A DNA stretch of 64,000 bases from Elmis aenea (taxonomy: Eukaryota; Arthropoda; Insecta; Coleoptera; Elmidae). Shown here in pieces: positions 10,988 through 22,859 of this stretch; within the stretch, counting starts at the first letter, position 1; every line of letters begins with the position of its first letter. The translations under genes were made by a program, and so were the position numbers. The notes under the pieces were generated by a model, which saw nothing but the letters and a program-made list of their open reading frames with translations, was not told the DNA's origin and made no database searches. The stretch is from the NCBI GenBank assembly GCA_947652605.1, contig OX393579.1:44770970-44834969 (forward strand), read 5' to 3'.

Positions 10988-11060
10988 GGGTGGGAACGAA
11001 ATATTTCGTTTTCGTTTCGATTAAAAACGAACGAAATATTTTTCGTTTTTAGTCCCTGCT
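10988..11060. mobile_element. Solo remnant of the CAGGGACT hAT family
   Basis: About 75 bp of NNCGAAATATTTCGTTTTCG-type sequence ending TTTTTAGTCCCTG. The terminus and the alternating AACGAAA/TTTCGTT content match the full element at 43695-44844. No target duplication is seen here. Confidence 0.55.
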
Positions 11061-11062
11061 TA

Positions 11063-12523
11063 CTGGAACAAACCCAATAATATTCTGAAGTAGTGTGGAA
11101 GCCTGAGTTAATTTGCTCCAAAGTACATCAATTGGTTTTTTAATTTTTTAGTTTGTTTATCGGATATGGAATTCCCTGGCTTCCTGGCTTTTAAGCAACA
11201 TATTTGCATAAAATCATTGAATCCATCGTCGAATCTTCGATCGTACAAGGAACTGATATAGTTTTTAATGTGTAAGCGATTGGTTTGAAAATTGTTTGCT
11301 GTTTGTTTCCGTATTGTCGAATAAAAATTTCCAACGACCACATCTTTTGACTTTTTTCCTATTTGATATGTTTATTTTTGCAGTTTTTTTTAAGTGTTTT
11401 GATCGAATTGTGCCAAACGACTCAGATTAGTAAACTGAAGCAAAGTAATCAACTAATCAAAAAGAATTGGTTAAGTGAGTTGTAAAATTTCAATCAGGAT
11501 AGGCACGAGACTGTAACTATTTGTGTATGTTACAATGTTTGGTAAATGTTTGCTTGGACGTTGGCACACTACTAAATTACGATTGGTGAGGTGCACAGAA
11601 GCGGAATGTAAGGTACAAATTCAGTGGTACGCTTGGTTGCTCCAAATGGCACGACGTCTCTAGCGGAACGACGATCCTAGTAGCACGGCGCCCTGTTGAC
11701 CTTTTCTGTTCCCGTGCCAAAGACTGGAAAATTAAAAAGTGAAGCTTTTATGTTGTTTCGCCGTTGGCTTTGCGCAATTTGTGCGGGCCTAGTCAAATTT
11801 TAGTAAATTGGTTTGTAGAAAAATCCACGCTCTAAAAATCTCATCTCCACTTTTAATGTATTTGTAATCGTTACTTTGGCAGTCAATGCAACATTAGAGA
11901 AGTTTGGAGAAAGATGAATGAATCCATTTCTTGTTGACTTGTTTGTGGCCCAACTAAGATTGATGCTTCTAATACTATCTTGTATATATTGTATTAAGTT
12001 AACAACTCAGCTTTATTTTCACCAATAATATGTTAACAAATTAATGTTCACGGATATTTTGAAAAGATGCTGTGAAACAAAAGGCAAAAAAATTCCATTG
12101 TTAGATCAGACGTTTTCGAATATTTCTTGTAAACTGAACGCCTAAAATCAAGTAGGAATTCTTGTTTATCGTTCGGTTTTAATGTCAAATCGTGTCAATG
12201 AGCTGTTCTCTCTTCTTTAGCGGTATTTAAATTTTTTCGGATTGCGAAATCGATTTTGCATCCAATTATATGAGTCCTTTGGTGCTGAAAAATATAATGA
12301 AGGTGTCGGAAACGTTTGATAAATGTTGAACAGTTTATTTTTAACCGGTCGTAATGAGAGAAAATGAAGTCGTTAAACGTTAAAAAAAGTCAAACTTTTT
12401 GTAACATTGCACATCATTTTTACGTACATATATTTTCTGAACTTCGAACTTTTATGTCGTTGTATCGATTTTGTTATTATTTATGGAATTGTGTTTTTTC
12501 TCTTGAGTGAAATAAAGGATTTA
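11063..12523. other. No recognisable feature
   Basis: Mostly AT-rich. A slightly GC-richer patch at 11540-11720 has no open frame of note. No repeat ends were found. Confidence 0.45.
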
Positions 12524-12525
12524 TA

Positions 12526-13142
12526 CAAGGTGTGTATAAATTGGCGGAAGCGCTACACGTGGCGATGTTCTTCGTAAAATTCTAAGTCGAAAATCTTTAT
12601 ACGAAAATGTTGTACCATGCTTGCTGTGTCTGCAAGAGGTCCTCAAGGTTTTGACATTCAGTCCTTTAATAAGCGTTATTATTTAATATTTTTTAAGAAA
12701 AAGCTGCGATTTGGAATAAAAATAAATTTTAAAAATATTTTTTTCCTAGATATTGTGTTTTTCCTTTCAAAAATTGGTGTTGAAAATATGTTAATCACTG
12801 ATTTGAATGAAAATAATACATATGGCAACATTGTCATTAGCTGTCATCTCTGTTTTTCTCGTAATTATTTCTTGTTTGTATTAGACGATACCTAAAAGGT
12901 ATGTTTACGAACTGAAGGCTTTCAGTTCGAATAAACATTATAAATATCTAAGTAAAAATTGCTATTAAAAAAACGTCCAAACGCAAATCAATGGATGCAA
13001 GGTTGCCAAATTTTTGTTTTTTTTAATGGTTCCTGAGGTAATAGGTAGCATGGTACAACATTTTTGTATTATGATTTTCGACTTAGAATTTTACGAACAA
13101 CATTGTCATGTGTAGCGCTTCCGCCAATTTATACACACCCTG
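12526..13142. mobile_element. Foldback element F (617 bp)
   Basis: The ends CAAGGTGTGTATAAATTGGC and GCCAATTTATACACACCCTG are flanked by TA. The arms continue for about 100 bp (GGAAGCGCTACAC; TAGAATTTTACGAACAAC). The 92-codon ORF inside is AT-rich and looks like chance. Confidence 0.85.
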
Positions 13143-13144
13143 TA

Positions 13145-13610
13145 TATAAAGGGAAAAAATTATTCAATGAATTGCATGCAAAATTAGTCATTAACTTAAG
13201 CTCTTGTAGAGATTAAAAAGTATTTTTGATCTCTCAGGATTCTTTAATTTTTCTCTAGCAATTTACACTAAATATACCTTGGGTGTATGTTTCAACATGA
13301 AGAATATGAGTGTTGCGGAAATCGTTACAGAAAAAGCATGGTTAAACTAGCAAAGAAGTGTGTTTTTACGAGCTTAATGAGGAACTATTTCAAAGTTCTA
13401 CTTCAATAGAAGGGTTATGAATCAAACTTGAAATTGAAGTTGTCAGGTTCATTTCTGGATATTTGTGGATATTATAAAAATTTCTAAGCCTATTTGATAT
13501 GCTTAGAAAAACACTTTCATTTGTTAATTTAACCGTCCTTTTACCGGCTTCCAAGATTTTATTTTTCGTGTTGAATCGATACACCTGAATAATAGATAGA
13601 GATGATGATG
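13145..13610. other. No recognisable feature
   Basis: AT-rich spacer. A 64-codon minus-strand ORF at 13390-13584 is not recognised. Confidence 0.4.
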
Positions 13611-13623
13611 TGTGACTTGTGTT

Positions 13624-13951
13624 TTATTATTATTGTTATCGCGGAGGTGGTCCCCTTTCGGGTTCTTTTACTGCGAGCTATTGTTCTATTATACTCTCTG
13701 GCGATAGCTTCTTAGAGGTGTCCTATGTTTTTGAAAAACTCCATGATTTTCTTTAAGAGTGGTTTTTTCTCCATCCCTAGAAGTCTACACCGATAGGTTG
13801 TGAATCATTCACACTGGCATAGTACGTGAAGAGGATTCTTCTTCTTCACCACATCCTCTTCATATATCGGTCTCTAAGAGCCCTATCATCTAGAAGTGTT
13901 TATTTAACCGATAGTGTCCTGTGATCAGTTCTGTGCCTGCTTTGTTCGCCT
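13624..13951 (-). mobile_element. 5'-truncated LINE, RNase H/C-terminal piece, with 13-bp target duplication
   Basis: Minus-strand translation at about 13945-13860 gives GTELITGHYRLNKHF, then MIGLLETDI and GCGEEEESS. This is the segment after the RNase H domain of I-like LINEs (E-L-x-T-G-H-Y-x-L-x-x-H-L ... C-x-x-C-x-x-E-E-E-S), with some cysteines lost. The sequence ends in an AATAATAATAAAAC tail. Exact copies of TGTGACTTGTGTT at 13611-13623 and 13952-13964 flank it, so the insertion boundaries are clear. Two in-frame stops make it dead. Confidence 0.8.
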
Positions 13952-14269
13952 TGTGACTTGTGTTAAGAAGAAGTTGGATATATGACCTATTGGTTAGGGT
14001 AGTCTTTATTTTGCATTATTTTAAAATGTTAATGGATCACCCCCCAATTTTGTACTGCCTTTGGAAAAAACCATACATAAAAACATTTAGGTCATTTAAA
14101 CAATAGTTAAAGGTCGCTAAAATGGTTTAAAATTGGTTTGGAGTACTTTTTTTTTTAGGTTCGGAAATTTTTCGCAGTGATCAGTAACTACTTGCAAAAG
14201 ATTTTAATTCTTTAAGTGCCTTACAGAGTAAACACTTACTGTAGTTAACAATCGCGTTATGACATTTTT

Positions 14270-14960
14270 ATTTATTTATGAGTCCTTTTACTGTTAGGTG
14301 TAGGACTGTTGAGTTGTGGTGTACTGACTTTTTTCCATGTTTTGCCTTGTTTTGCTAGCTTTTTTATGTCTTTCCATTTAATGTTTCTGCCCGTTGCCGC
14401 TTTTTTAACTTCGTCTTGCTAGGTTTTTCTCGGTCTACCTCTTTTGTTTTAACCCTGTAATCTTGCTTCATAGGCTTTTCTGGTTAAACTTACTTCTTTC
14501 ATCCTATAAATGTGTTTTTCTTGTATTTTTGTTTCAACTGATTTATCTTTTATTGTTCTCTATGTTTCGTGATCTTTTTTGGTTTTCCTTGGATTTTTTT
14601 AGAAACCCCATATCTACTGCATTCACACGGCTACTATTTTTGTTTGTGAGTGTTCACGTTTCACTTCCGTATAAAAGTCCCGGAGTTACTACCTTTTTGA
14701 CGACTTCCACTTTTGTTCGTTTTGGGACTTTTCTAATTTCAAAAATGTTGTTCTTAAACTGTTAAATATTCTTCCCACATTTCCTTTCCTTTCGCTTATT
14801 CCCTTGTTCATTCCTCAATTTTTCTCTATGTTTACTCCTAAATAGTTAATGGTTTCTACGTGTTTCAACCGAAACCCATTTAAAGTGATGTTATGCTCTT
14901 TGTTCTCTGTTGTAACGATCATAGTTTTAGTTTTTTCTGTACACAGAAAATGACATTTAT
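14270..14960 (-). pseudogene. LINE reverse transcriptase C-terminal region
   Basis: Read on the minus strand from 14950: KTKTMIVTTENKEHNITLNG, then HVETINYLGVNIEKN, GRIFNSLRTTFL, then VSLTRKAYEARLQG, NKRGRPRKT and WKDIKKLAKQGKTWKK. This is the region after RT motif C up to the GRPR..W tail found in many insect LINEs. It closely parallels the piece at 42690-43470 plus 45649-45880, so both come from one LINE family. Several stops and frame changes are present. Confidence 0.75.
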
Positions 14961-15892
14961 AACAAACCTTAAACTCTTAAAATGTGCGCCAGGGTTGAAA
15001 TACTAAGCAACTTCATTTTTCAATTATATGTTCTCAACAAATTGAAATAATGAAAGAAAAACAGTAAACATGTTATTAAAGTGTAGGTACTCTTTTGTGA
15101 CTTTTACTGAATTGCAGGCTGAACGCGTATATGAACAAAGCTAAATTTCAGTAGCATATTGAGCGAAGAATCATGTAAATAATTAATTAGAGTGATTACT
15201 TGGCATAAAATAAATACAATTATGGTCAGAACTAGATTTATCCAAAAAAATACTACTACTTACTAAAATATTTACTTAAATACTAAAAATATTGCGAAAT
15301 CCTCTAGAACTGTGGTATGGAATCCCGTAGTTTTGCAGACAGAATACAGTTTGAATACCGCTGCAGTACAGTAATCTATGAGTTTAATAAATGCGGAAAC
15401 AGTGACTTGCAATCTTGACCTGATTCGTGGGGCAAGATGGATGAGCATCCCCGTCTGCTGCATTTCTGTATGTAAATAAATCAAGCCATGTCGAACATTT
15501 AATTTGTGGTTTTAATTGGAGCGTTGTCTTTCGACACGAACGTAACTTCAACAGCAGAAAGTAATGAAGCGGCACTCCCAAGATGTAGCCGCACACAAAG
15601 GCTGACACATCGTAGGACTTTCCTCATTACTCTGAAAGCACCTTTTGAGATGTTATTAAAAGCATTAGAGTTATACGGCGTGTCAAATCCAACGACAATT
15701 ATTGAAGTGGTTTCTCGCGGTACTACGTAAAGTCGACGTTGACTTGATGGATAAGGCAACAGTATGTGCAGAAATCGATCAAGTAGGCGAGGGTGTGTTT
15801 AGTTTTTTTTTTACGTTTTTAACAAGAAATATGTGAATCTGCGAGTTTTAATTTAAATTGTTTTACCAATCATCGTTTATAGTTTAACAAGG
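14961..15892. other. Unassigned; GC-richer island at 15400-15770
   Basis: The island has overlapping ORFs on both strands (15499-15759 minus, 86 codons; 15506-15730 plus, 74 codons). I recognise neither and see no splice pair that selects one. It could be an old coding fragment. Confidence 0.35.
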
Positions 15893-15974
15893 GCGTAGAT
15901 GCGAAGGTGGTTCAAATTTAACCCGGATTTTTTTAATGCTTTATTTAAACAAAATATTTACAAAACAGCATACA

Positions 15975-16965
15975 CTATTTTTCGACGTAGGTACTCTCCT
16001 TTTGCCATCTTCTTGGAAGCCTCATAATACCTTCTTCATAAAAGGTTTTTGGTTGCGTGCTTAGCCAGTTTTACACAAAGTTTTTCACCACATCATTATC
16101 TTCAAATCTTCTGTCGTCTAGAGCTTCTTTAAGAGGTCCAAAGAGATGAAAGTCGCAAGGCGACAAGTCAGGACTGTATGGAGGGTGACGCAGTGTTTTC
16201 CAATGAAATTTAGCCAGCGTGTTCTGGACCAATTGAGCGCTATGGGGAGGACTGGCGTTATCGTGAAGAAGAATCACGCGTTTTGATTGATCGTTTTCGT
16301 CTTTTTCATCGAAAAGCGGGTTTAACTCGCTCAGATACCAAAAAATTCCGTACATACCACACTTGCTGTATCTCAAAAGACGGTAGCCATGATCTTCCCG
16401 GCTGAAGGAATGACTTGCTTTTTTGGGTTTTGGGGAACTTGTGTGCCGCCATTCCATGCTTGATCGCTTAGACTCTGAAATAAAACGATGAACCTAGGTT
16501 TCGTCACTTGTAAGCAAATTGTTCAGAAACGCGTCTCCGTCTTTTTCAAACCGGTTAAGAAGCTCTGTTGACAATTGAACTAGTTTTTGTTTTTGTTGCG
16601 AAGAAAGCAGTCTTGGGACCCATCTGGCAGGAACTTTTTTGTACTTCAGTTCTTTATGAGTAATTTGTTCAACGCTACCCACACTTATTTGTAGCGTGCT
16701 TGCCGTTTTACGTACACATACATATTCGTCGATCATTACGAATAAGCTGAATATTCTCAACGGTAACGCAAGGTCGTGTTCGACACGTTCTCGACCTTTT
16801 CGAAAACTTTGACACCAGTGATATACTTGACTCTTTGTAAGGGTAGATATTTTCTCCATATTGTTGACCAAGTCTTGCAAGAATTTCAGCGGGTTTATCG
16901 TTTTCGTTGCAAAGACATTTGATAATGATACGTTGCGCAACAGTTATGAACTGATTTCTCTGTCA
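15975..16965 (-). pseudogene. Mariner transposase (DD34D type), frameshifted
   Basis: The C-terminal half is nearly open in one frame. It contains KVPARWVPRLLSSQQKQK, SDET (first Asp), LLHDNASPPHSAQ (second Asp) and HPPYSPDLSPCDFHLFGPLK (third Asp), then TQPKTFYEEGI and RRWQK to the stop at 15975. Two in-frame stops are present: one replaces the Trp after SDET and one lies after VVKNFV. The N-terminal half alternates between two frames (IIIKCLCNENDKPAEILARL; STLTKSQVYHWCQSFRKGRE; VTVENIQLIRNDRR; then SVGSVEQIT), so it has at least three frameshifts. One extra residue before the second motif's His (SPPH for RPH) makes the last spacing 35. This is a dead but fairly young copy. Confidence 0.9.
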
Positions 16966-17026
16966 TAGTTTACAAGCCTAAACAAAAACAATTGAAACAA
17001 CAATGACAGCACGTACGGCTTCTATA

Positions 17027-17944
17027 CAGAGTGATTGATTGAGACCGGGACTTAAAAATATATGAAGAATGAAAAAGGGTTAATTCCATTGGCAGCGGAA
17101 GACTCGGGTTTAACATACTATGCTACATTAAAAATGCACAACTATTCGTTCGCACTTTCAATAATCTTGTGATAATGTTTATGAATGTAAAATAAATTCA
17201 AAATATCCGTGTTTGAATACTCTTGATATTCCATTTTTATGGATACTTTAGACAAACGCAATAAAAGTGGTTTACAGTTATTAATATTGGCATTTGTTGT
17301 CATTTCCAAGGCTTACTATTTAAAAATGTTGCAATTTCTCTTAACTTTATCAAAAATTCTTAATAACTCGAAAATGGTTGCAGATACGTATAGGAAACGC
17401 TAATACAGATTGATGCAGAATGTAATTTTGCTTTAGAAAATGAAGAAAAAAGTTTGGGCATTGTATTTGAAAAAAACGATTTTTAGTGGTCTGAAGTTGT
17501 AATAAAAGAAAATTAAATTTTGAACACCCTGTAAATAATGCATCGATTGCAAAAATTCCAGGATGTACTCCAAGGTTTCTTCTACGCATGGTCTAAATTT
17601 AAGCGTTTTTTCTTCAAAAATGACGGCGTTAGATAATATTAAGCATCACGATGAAAATAAAAAAATTTTCAAAAAAATCCAAAAATCTAAAAAATTATTG
17701 CACTTAGGTATAGGGAATGCTAATAAAAGTCCCTCTAAAATAAAGTTTTAAAGCCAAATACGCAATAAAAAATAGACCATTGTATTTGAAATAAGAAAGT
17801 AGACGTCAACTTCCGGTGTCGCCATCTTGAAAATATTTTCAATAAACAGATTAGATGCCATTATCGTCATGACCAAAATTTCAGATCCATACCCTTTTTC
17901 ATTCTTCATATATTTTTAAGTCCCGGTCTCAATCAATCACCCTG
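17027..17944. mobile_element. Foldback element E1 (918 bp)
   Basis: The ends CAGAGTGATTGATTGAGACC and GGTCTCAATCAATCACCCTG are flanked by TA. The right two thirds match E2 (32388-34263) closely, including AGACGTCAACTTCCGG and GCAATAAAAAATAGACC. The left half is much shorter than in E2, which suggests an internal deletion. ORFs inside are hairpin by-products. Confidence 0.85.
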
Positions 17945-18289
17945 TATAGTCTACTTCTACTACATTACTGAAAAAAGTTGATTTTCAATTGATCAATTTT
18001 CTGGGGTTTAGAGAAATTCCGGTTTAAATTTGAACCATTCTCGTAGATCATAAAAGAGTAATTTTTTTACCGAAGACTTTCCAAACATTTTGTTTAGTGT
18101 ACAAGATGTCTGATTTAAAACTTCTCATCGGTGTGATTTTTTATACTTTGTGAAAGGTTTAAGGAGTGTATTATTTTCACAACCCCGCACTGTTAAATTT
18201 TGTTTAGAAATTAAACCTTTTTTGAGATTATCCATTTATAAATCTAATTTTTAATTTTACAATGTTTATATTTCTTTAGTACAACGGGC

Positions 18290-18945
18290 GCTCGAATGAA
18301 AACCGCAAATGAATTTTTACTAAGTGTTTATTACATGTACCTACATGCAAATGCATGTGTTTATTTTTTAACGTACGCATCCTTAAGGACAATGCATTTT
18401 CCCCAACGGTGCAGTAAACTGAAAAGTTTGCGAAAAAAAGTCTTTCGGACGTGTGCACAACCAGTCATGAACCGCTTTCTTGACTTCATCGTCGTTTTGA
18501 AATCATGTGCCACCAATATGCTCTTGGAAAGCTCCAAAAATTTTACAATTTGCAGGTGCTAGGTCAGCAAGGGAATAAGCTATATGTGGGAGAGATCGTG
18601 GATGGTTGAGACCGTCTTGCGAGCGAAATGAGGACGTGCATTATCATGCTGAAGCGAAACATTATCGGTTAACAAGCCTCGGTGTTTCCGGCGAATTGCG
18701 GGTTTCACGTGTTAACGGAGGAAGCCTTTCGGTCAACTCTGCCACTTCTTTTGTGCACACTTTAAACGGGCGGCCATCTTTAACAATTCTTCGGGACTGA
18801 TTCGGGTTGGACTTGCTAGATTTATTATCACCACCAGACTTCAGAGACCTCCGTACCACATAACCACACCGATCTGCTAAGCCGTCAATGTCGATTAACA
18901 CGTTTGCGATTTTCATTTGAATCCCCCTCGTAAATGCCATTATTG
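18290..18945 (-). pseudogene. Tc1/mariner-superfamily transposase, internally deleted
   Basis: On the minus strand an N-terminal piece (18940-18662) contains QSRRIVKDGRPFKVCTK, which is like the linker after the second HTH. A shifted frame then gives LQHDNARPHFARKTV (second catalytic Asp), LADLAPANCKIFGAFQEHIGG (third region; the usual SPDLAPSD is damaged and the second Asp of that motif is N), then QNDDEVKKAVHDWLCTRP and LGKMH. The part between the HTH linker and the HDN motif, with the first Asp, is missing. The C-terminus is recognisable to about 18370. Confidence 0.75.
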
Positions 18946-19089
18946 CGAAAATATTAAATTATTAAATCAATTTAAAATATAGTAGAAAGAACAAAGAACT
19001 ATAGAACAAAGTCATAGGAGCGACAGGTTAGTTTATGTAGATTCAGCTTTTAGCGAAGAAGCGTCTTCCCTGGCTACAATTTGCCACTA

Positions 19090-19640
19090 CTATAAAGATT
19101 TTGAACGCGAAAAGAGTTCTTTTCAACATCAAAACGGGATAGAACATTCTCCCACGGTTGCACAGAAAAAAAAGTGATGACAATGAAGAGCATTAACTTA
19201 AGATTAAATCCTCAGCCGTTAAAATCTTCCATGATCGCCTGCATCTAAGAAAACTTTAAACGTTTTCAATATGTTTTTTCCAAACTTGTGGTAGACCACG
19301 AAATTTACATTGCCTTTGTCCGATATAACTATCCGCCAAAAAATTCATATGTGGATTTACAACGATGAGCAAACTACGACGATACAGCGAAATGGTACAC
19401 ACTTTTTATTTTGCGTGAATTGTTTGGTAGAGTTTTAAAGAAGGGGATTATGCTTCATCACGATAATGCATTTACTTATATGGCAGCTTCAATTCCTCAG
19501 TTTTTGACGGATTAAAGATGAAAGTAACACATCATCCACCTCACTAGGATCGCGGTCCGTTTTAACCTATTTTATGTTTCCCGGGATATACTTATTGTCT
19601 TAAAAAATTTCGGGACATTGGAAAAATCTTATTTTGTGTT
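19090..19640 (+). pseudogene. Mariner-type transposase, strongly decayed
   Basis: The clearest match is GIMLHHDNAFTYMAASIPQF, which equals the second catalytic motif (LLHHDNAPAHTA.S...F). It is followed by KVTHHPPH, where the usual SPDLAP is lost. Upstream (19140-19400) only scraps such as QNGIEHSPTVAQKK are seen, with many stops. It lies in the opposite orientation to the neighbour at 18290-18945, so the two are separate insertions. Confidence 0.6.
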
Positions 19641-19682
19641 AAGATTTTTGTAATATCTTACCAGAATTTATAATAAACTGGC

Positions 19683-20018
19683 GTAGTGACCCGGCTTCGC
19701 TCGGTGAATTTTTTTATCAATCACAGACTACTCGCGCTTCGCGCTCGCGCCCGGTGGACGTTTTTGACCTTTTGAGAATTTTGGATCTTTTGGGAATTTT
19801 TGTATCTATTGAGAATTTTTGTATCTTTTGAGAATTTTGAAACTTTTGTGATATTTGGATCTTTTGGGAATTTTGGTTCTTTTGGGAATTTTTGGAACTT
19901 CTGGGAATTCTCATATAGCCTATGTTCTTCCCATGGTCCTATAGATTGTGTGCCAAATTTGGTCAGGATCGGATGAGTGGTATAGGAATGCATAAAGGAC
20001 ATACATACATACATTCAT
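19683..20018 (+). mobile_element. RTE-like LINE or SINE tail with short tandem array
   Basis: It starts GTGACCCGGCTTCGCTCGG and ends CCATGGTCCTATAGATTGTG ... GTGTGCCAAATTTGGTCAGG ... (ACAT)n. This is the typical 3' end of RTE-type LINEs or their SINEs in insects. Between them (19765-19915) lie about ten units of a ~16-bp TTTTGGGAATTTTGGATC-like repeat, which gives low-complexity ORFs on the minus strand. Confidence 0.65.
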
Positions 20019-20029
20019 TTTTATATATA

Positions 20030-21570
20030 CAGGGTGCCCATTTTTCTAACCTGTTGTATGGGTAACTCCGTTAATATTAGAGATACAGAAACGTTTAAAT
20101 TAGCAAATTTGTGCAGAATTTAAAGGAAAATCTGATGCCATTTTCAAATTTGACCTACGTCATCAACTTTTTGAAATATTTAGAAAAAACTGAAAAAGGT
20201 CGATTTTTTCAAACTTAAATAATTCCGGAACCATATGAGTTAGAACCAAAATAAAAATTGGCTTTTATAGATGTTTTTACGTAGATTTCAAATATGTTAA
20301 CGAAATTTTCATAGCACTCTCGATTTCCGAGTTCTAGCACAAACTTGCATTTTTTTAAATGGAAGTCATAGTTGGCTATAGTCTTATTAAAAAGGTTATT
20401 TTTTTCTCGTTTCAATGATATAAGGGTTGTTATGCTTTACTTTTGTAGTTTTTCTTTAAATAAGCAAAAATCATTTTACATGTTCACTGCCTACTAATAG
20501 ATGGGAGTTATCCTGTGTTGATGTTCTTTTTTTTTCGATGTGACATTTAAGAGTTGTCTCTTATCGTTAGTGTAGCAATTATTAGGCAGTTACAGCTTTT
20601 TCAGTTGACACTACATTCAAGGAACAACTCCCGGGTAGATGATGGTTTATAATTTACGTATTCCATCTTCATCTTGTTGCTTAAATTTAATTTTCAAACC
20701 TTTGGATTTTGTAAATGAACTGTATTTTTTTAAATTGGTTTCTAATAACGAAAATAATTTCTTTCTTGGTTGCCTCCTTTCCATAAATCTTTGCAAATAC
20801 ATATCACTTGAATTTCTACTATTTGTACCTATTACAAGCCTAGTAATAAAAAAGCATGTCGTTTCTTTCTTCATTAGAAAACATTGTTTTTGAAATTTAC
20901 AATAAAGTCAATCAAAAATTTTGATCAACACGAGAGAGAGAGATGTATACGTATAACAAACAATAAATGTTATTTGACAAATTATGAGGTTTTGTTTTTA
21001 AAATTTGTAACTGGGTAATAACTGCTACACTAACGATAAGAGACAACTCTTAAATGTCACATCGAAAAAAAAAGAACATCAACACAGGATAACTCCCATC
21101 TATTAGTAGGCAGTGAACATGTAAAATGATTTTTGCTTATTCAAAGAAAAACTACAAAAGGAAAGCATAACAACCCTTATATCATTGAAACGAGAAAAAA
21201 ATAACCTTTTTAATAAGACCATAGCCAACTATGAATTCCATTTAAAAAAATGCAAGTTTGTGCTATAACTCGGAAATCGAGAGTGCTATAAAAATTTCGT
21301 TAACATATTTGAAATCTACGTAAAAACATCTATAAACGCAAATTTTTATTTTGGTTCTAACTCATATGGTTACGGAATTATTCAAGTTTGAAAAAATCGA
21401 CCTTTTTCAGTTTTTTCAAAATATTTCAAAAAGTTGATGACGTAGGTCAAATTTGAAAATGGAATCAGATTTTTCTTTAAATTCTGCACAAATTTGCTAA
21501 TTTAAACGTTTCTGTATCTCTAATATTAACGGAGTTACCCATACAACAGGTTAGAAAAATGGGCACCCTG
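20030..21570. mobile_element. Foldback element A (1.54 kb)
   Basis: The ends CAGGGTGCCCATTTTTCTAA and TTAGAAAAATGGGCACCCTG are flanked by TA. Arms of more than 500 bp are near-identical inverted copies, e.g. TTAAGAGTTGTCTCTTATCG at 20548 and its complement at about 21040. The loop is about 400 bp. The core block TTTTTTTAAATGGAAGTCAT followed by AGTTGGCTAT lies about 320 bp from the end. No transposase is seen. Confidence 0.92.
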
Positions 21571-21572
21571 TA

Positions 21573-22554
21573 TAGATAAGTCAAAAGTGCGCGTGGTTAC
21601 GTGTATTATTGCTGAAGGGAATTATTTTGAATCGTGTTTTTATTTCTCAATAAATTCAGCTCGACCCTCGTAATACCCGAAAAAACTGCAATAAGAATGT
21701 TTTTGCTCCTTTTTATTTTATTATCTGTGTGATATACTGTGACGTTTCATAGGACAGCCGATGTTAAAGGGACGTTAATTTATATTTTCTGAAAGTGTTA
21801 GCAAAAACACTTTCGCCGCAGTAAGCTCTGGCGATTTTTCTTACCGAGACGGCGTTTAAAAACAAGTTTATCTACAAAAAGCGACCTTCTCGTGTATTTA
21901 CCTCCTTAAATTCAAACCGAATGTCGCGAAAACTTTTAGATCAGTGCTGTTATGTCTTGAATTTTTGAGCGATGACTTCCGAGCGGTAGGAAGTTAAGTA
22001 TATTAATCATTTTCAAACGTGCCTGACGTATTTCAACGGAGGTGACAGCTTTATTAATTTAGTTTTGTTAGCGAATGCTTTAACCCAATAAACGGTGCAT
22101 TTCTGTTTTTATATGAAGCGGTTTTGGATTGTTGCCAATATAACATATTACATCGTAAAAATAAACTGTGTATTGGTTGTTCGAGTTCGTGAAGTAATTT
22201 AATAGGTATATTGACTTGGGTATAATAAGTTTTTGAACGTGCTCTTGGGCATTAATGGTCTTTCGATAAATTCTTTGGTAGCACGTGGATATAATTTTGG
22301 TTTTGTCCAGGAAAGTATTTTAATATAAATTTTAGTTTGTGCAATTTATCGTTATGTGATTGATGGTACCTTCGTTTTTTTCCATGTTTCACAATAATAT
22401 GGTTTGCTATTTAACGCAACATCCTTTGACGTTACATTGTTACTGGTTTTGGGACCGATTTATTCAGTTAAGACGATGTTAGTTCAGATGGTTAAAATGG
22501 GGATAGGGTTTAATGCGATCAGTTTTGATTAACAAAAAATATATTTTTCTTCGA
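21573..22554. other. No recognisable feature
   Basis: AT-rich DNA without repeat ends or ORFs worth naming. Confidence 0.45.
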
Positions 22555-22557
22555 CCA

Positions 22558-22745
22558 GTAATGTAAATGACTCTTACTGTACAGCCTGCATGCGTAGTAA
22601 GTGGGTCCTTAGTTCCTTACGCACGGTAAGCAAAAAGCACAGTTTTTTAAAGAAATGATCAAAGTAGGCTCACGTCAAACACTTCCTGTGTGCATAGTAA
22701 GTCCTTACGCATGGTAAGCAAAAAGCACACTTGTCTAGAAACGGC
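22558..22745 (-). repeat. Two units of the ~90-bp tandem repeat
   Basis: Read on the minus strand, the unit runs from GACGTGAGCCTACTTTGATC through TTTGCTTACCGTGCGTAA to TGCATGCAGGCTGTACAG. A second, shortened unit (AAGTGTGCTTTTTGCTTACC) follows. The same unit occurs at 9435-9525 and twice at 54420-54600, where it is attached to the GCACGAG palindrome. That palindrome is absent here. Confidence 0.75.
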
Positions 22746-22859
22746 AAATCTAAATCATAATAAACTAAGTGAATGTCAGCTAATTCGTTTAGAGTATACA
22801 AGTTTGTCTGACATTTTTAAAAAAAGGTTAGGTTATGAACAAGCCTTAAGTCAAGCATG

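Larger units (their letters stand above)
15897..18046 (-). mobile_element. Mariner element carrying foldback E1
   Basis: Inverted ends are recognisable: GGTTCAAATTTAACCCGG at 15911-15928 and CCGGTTTAAATTTGAACC at about 18020-18037. Beyond them lie GCGAAGG- and TTCTCGTAG-type outer sequences next to TA. Between the ends lie the transposase pseudogene (15975-16965) and, on its 5' side, the 918-bp foldback E1 at 17027-17944. Removing E1 leaves about 1.23 kb, a normal mariner size. Confidence 0.8.

Noticed and set aside
12617..12895. 92-codon plus-strand ORF in foldback F
   Set aside because: It is AT-driven with Phe/Lys/Asn-rich composition, has no motif, and lies in a non-coding foldback.
15499..15759. 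Overlapping ORFs on both strands in a GC-richer island
   Set aside because: No known motif, no splice pair and conflicting frames. It is kept only as an unassigned region.
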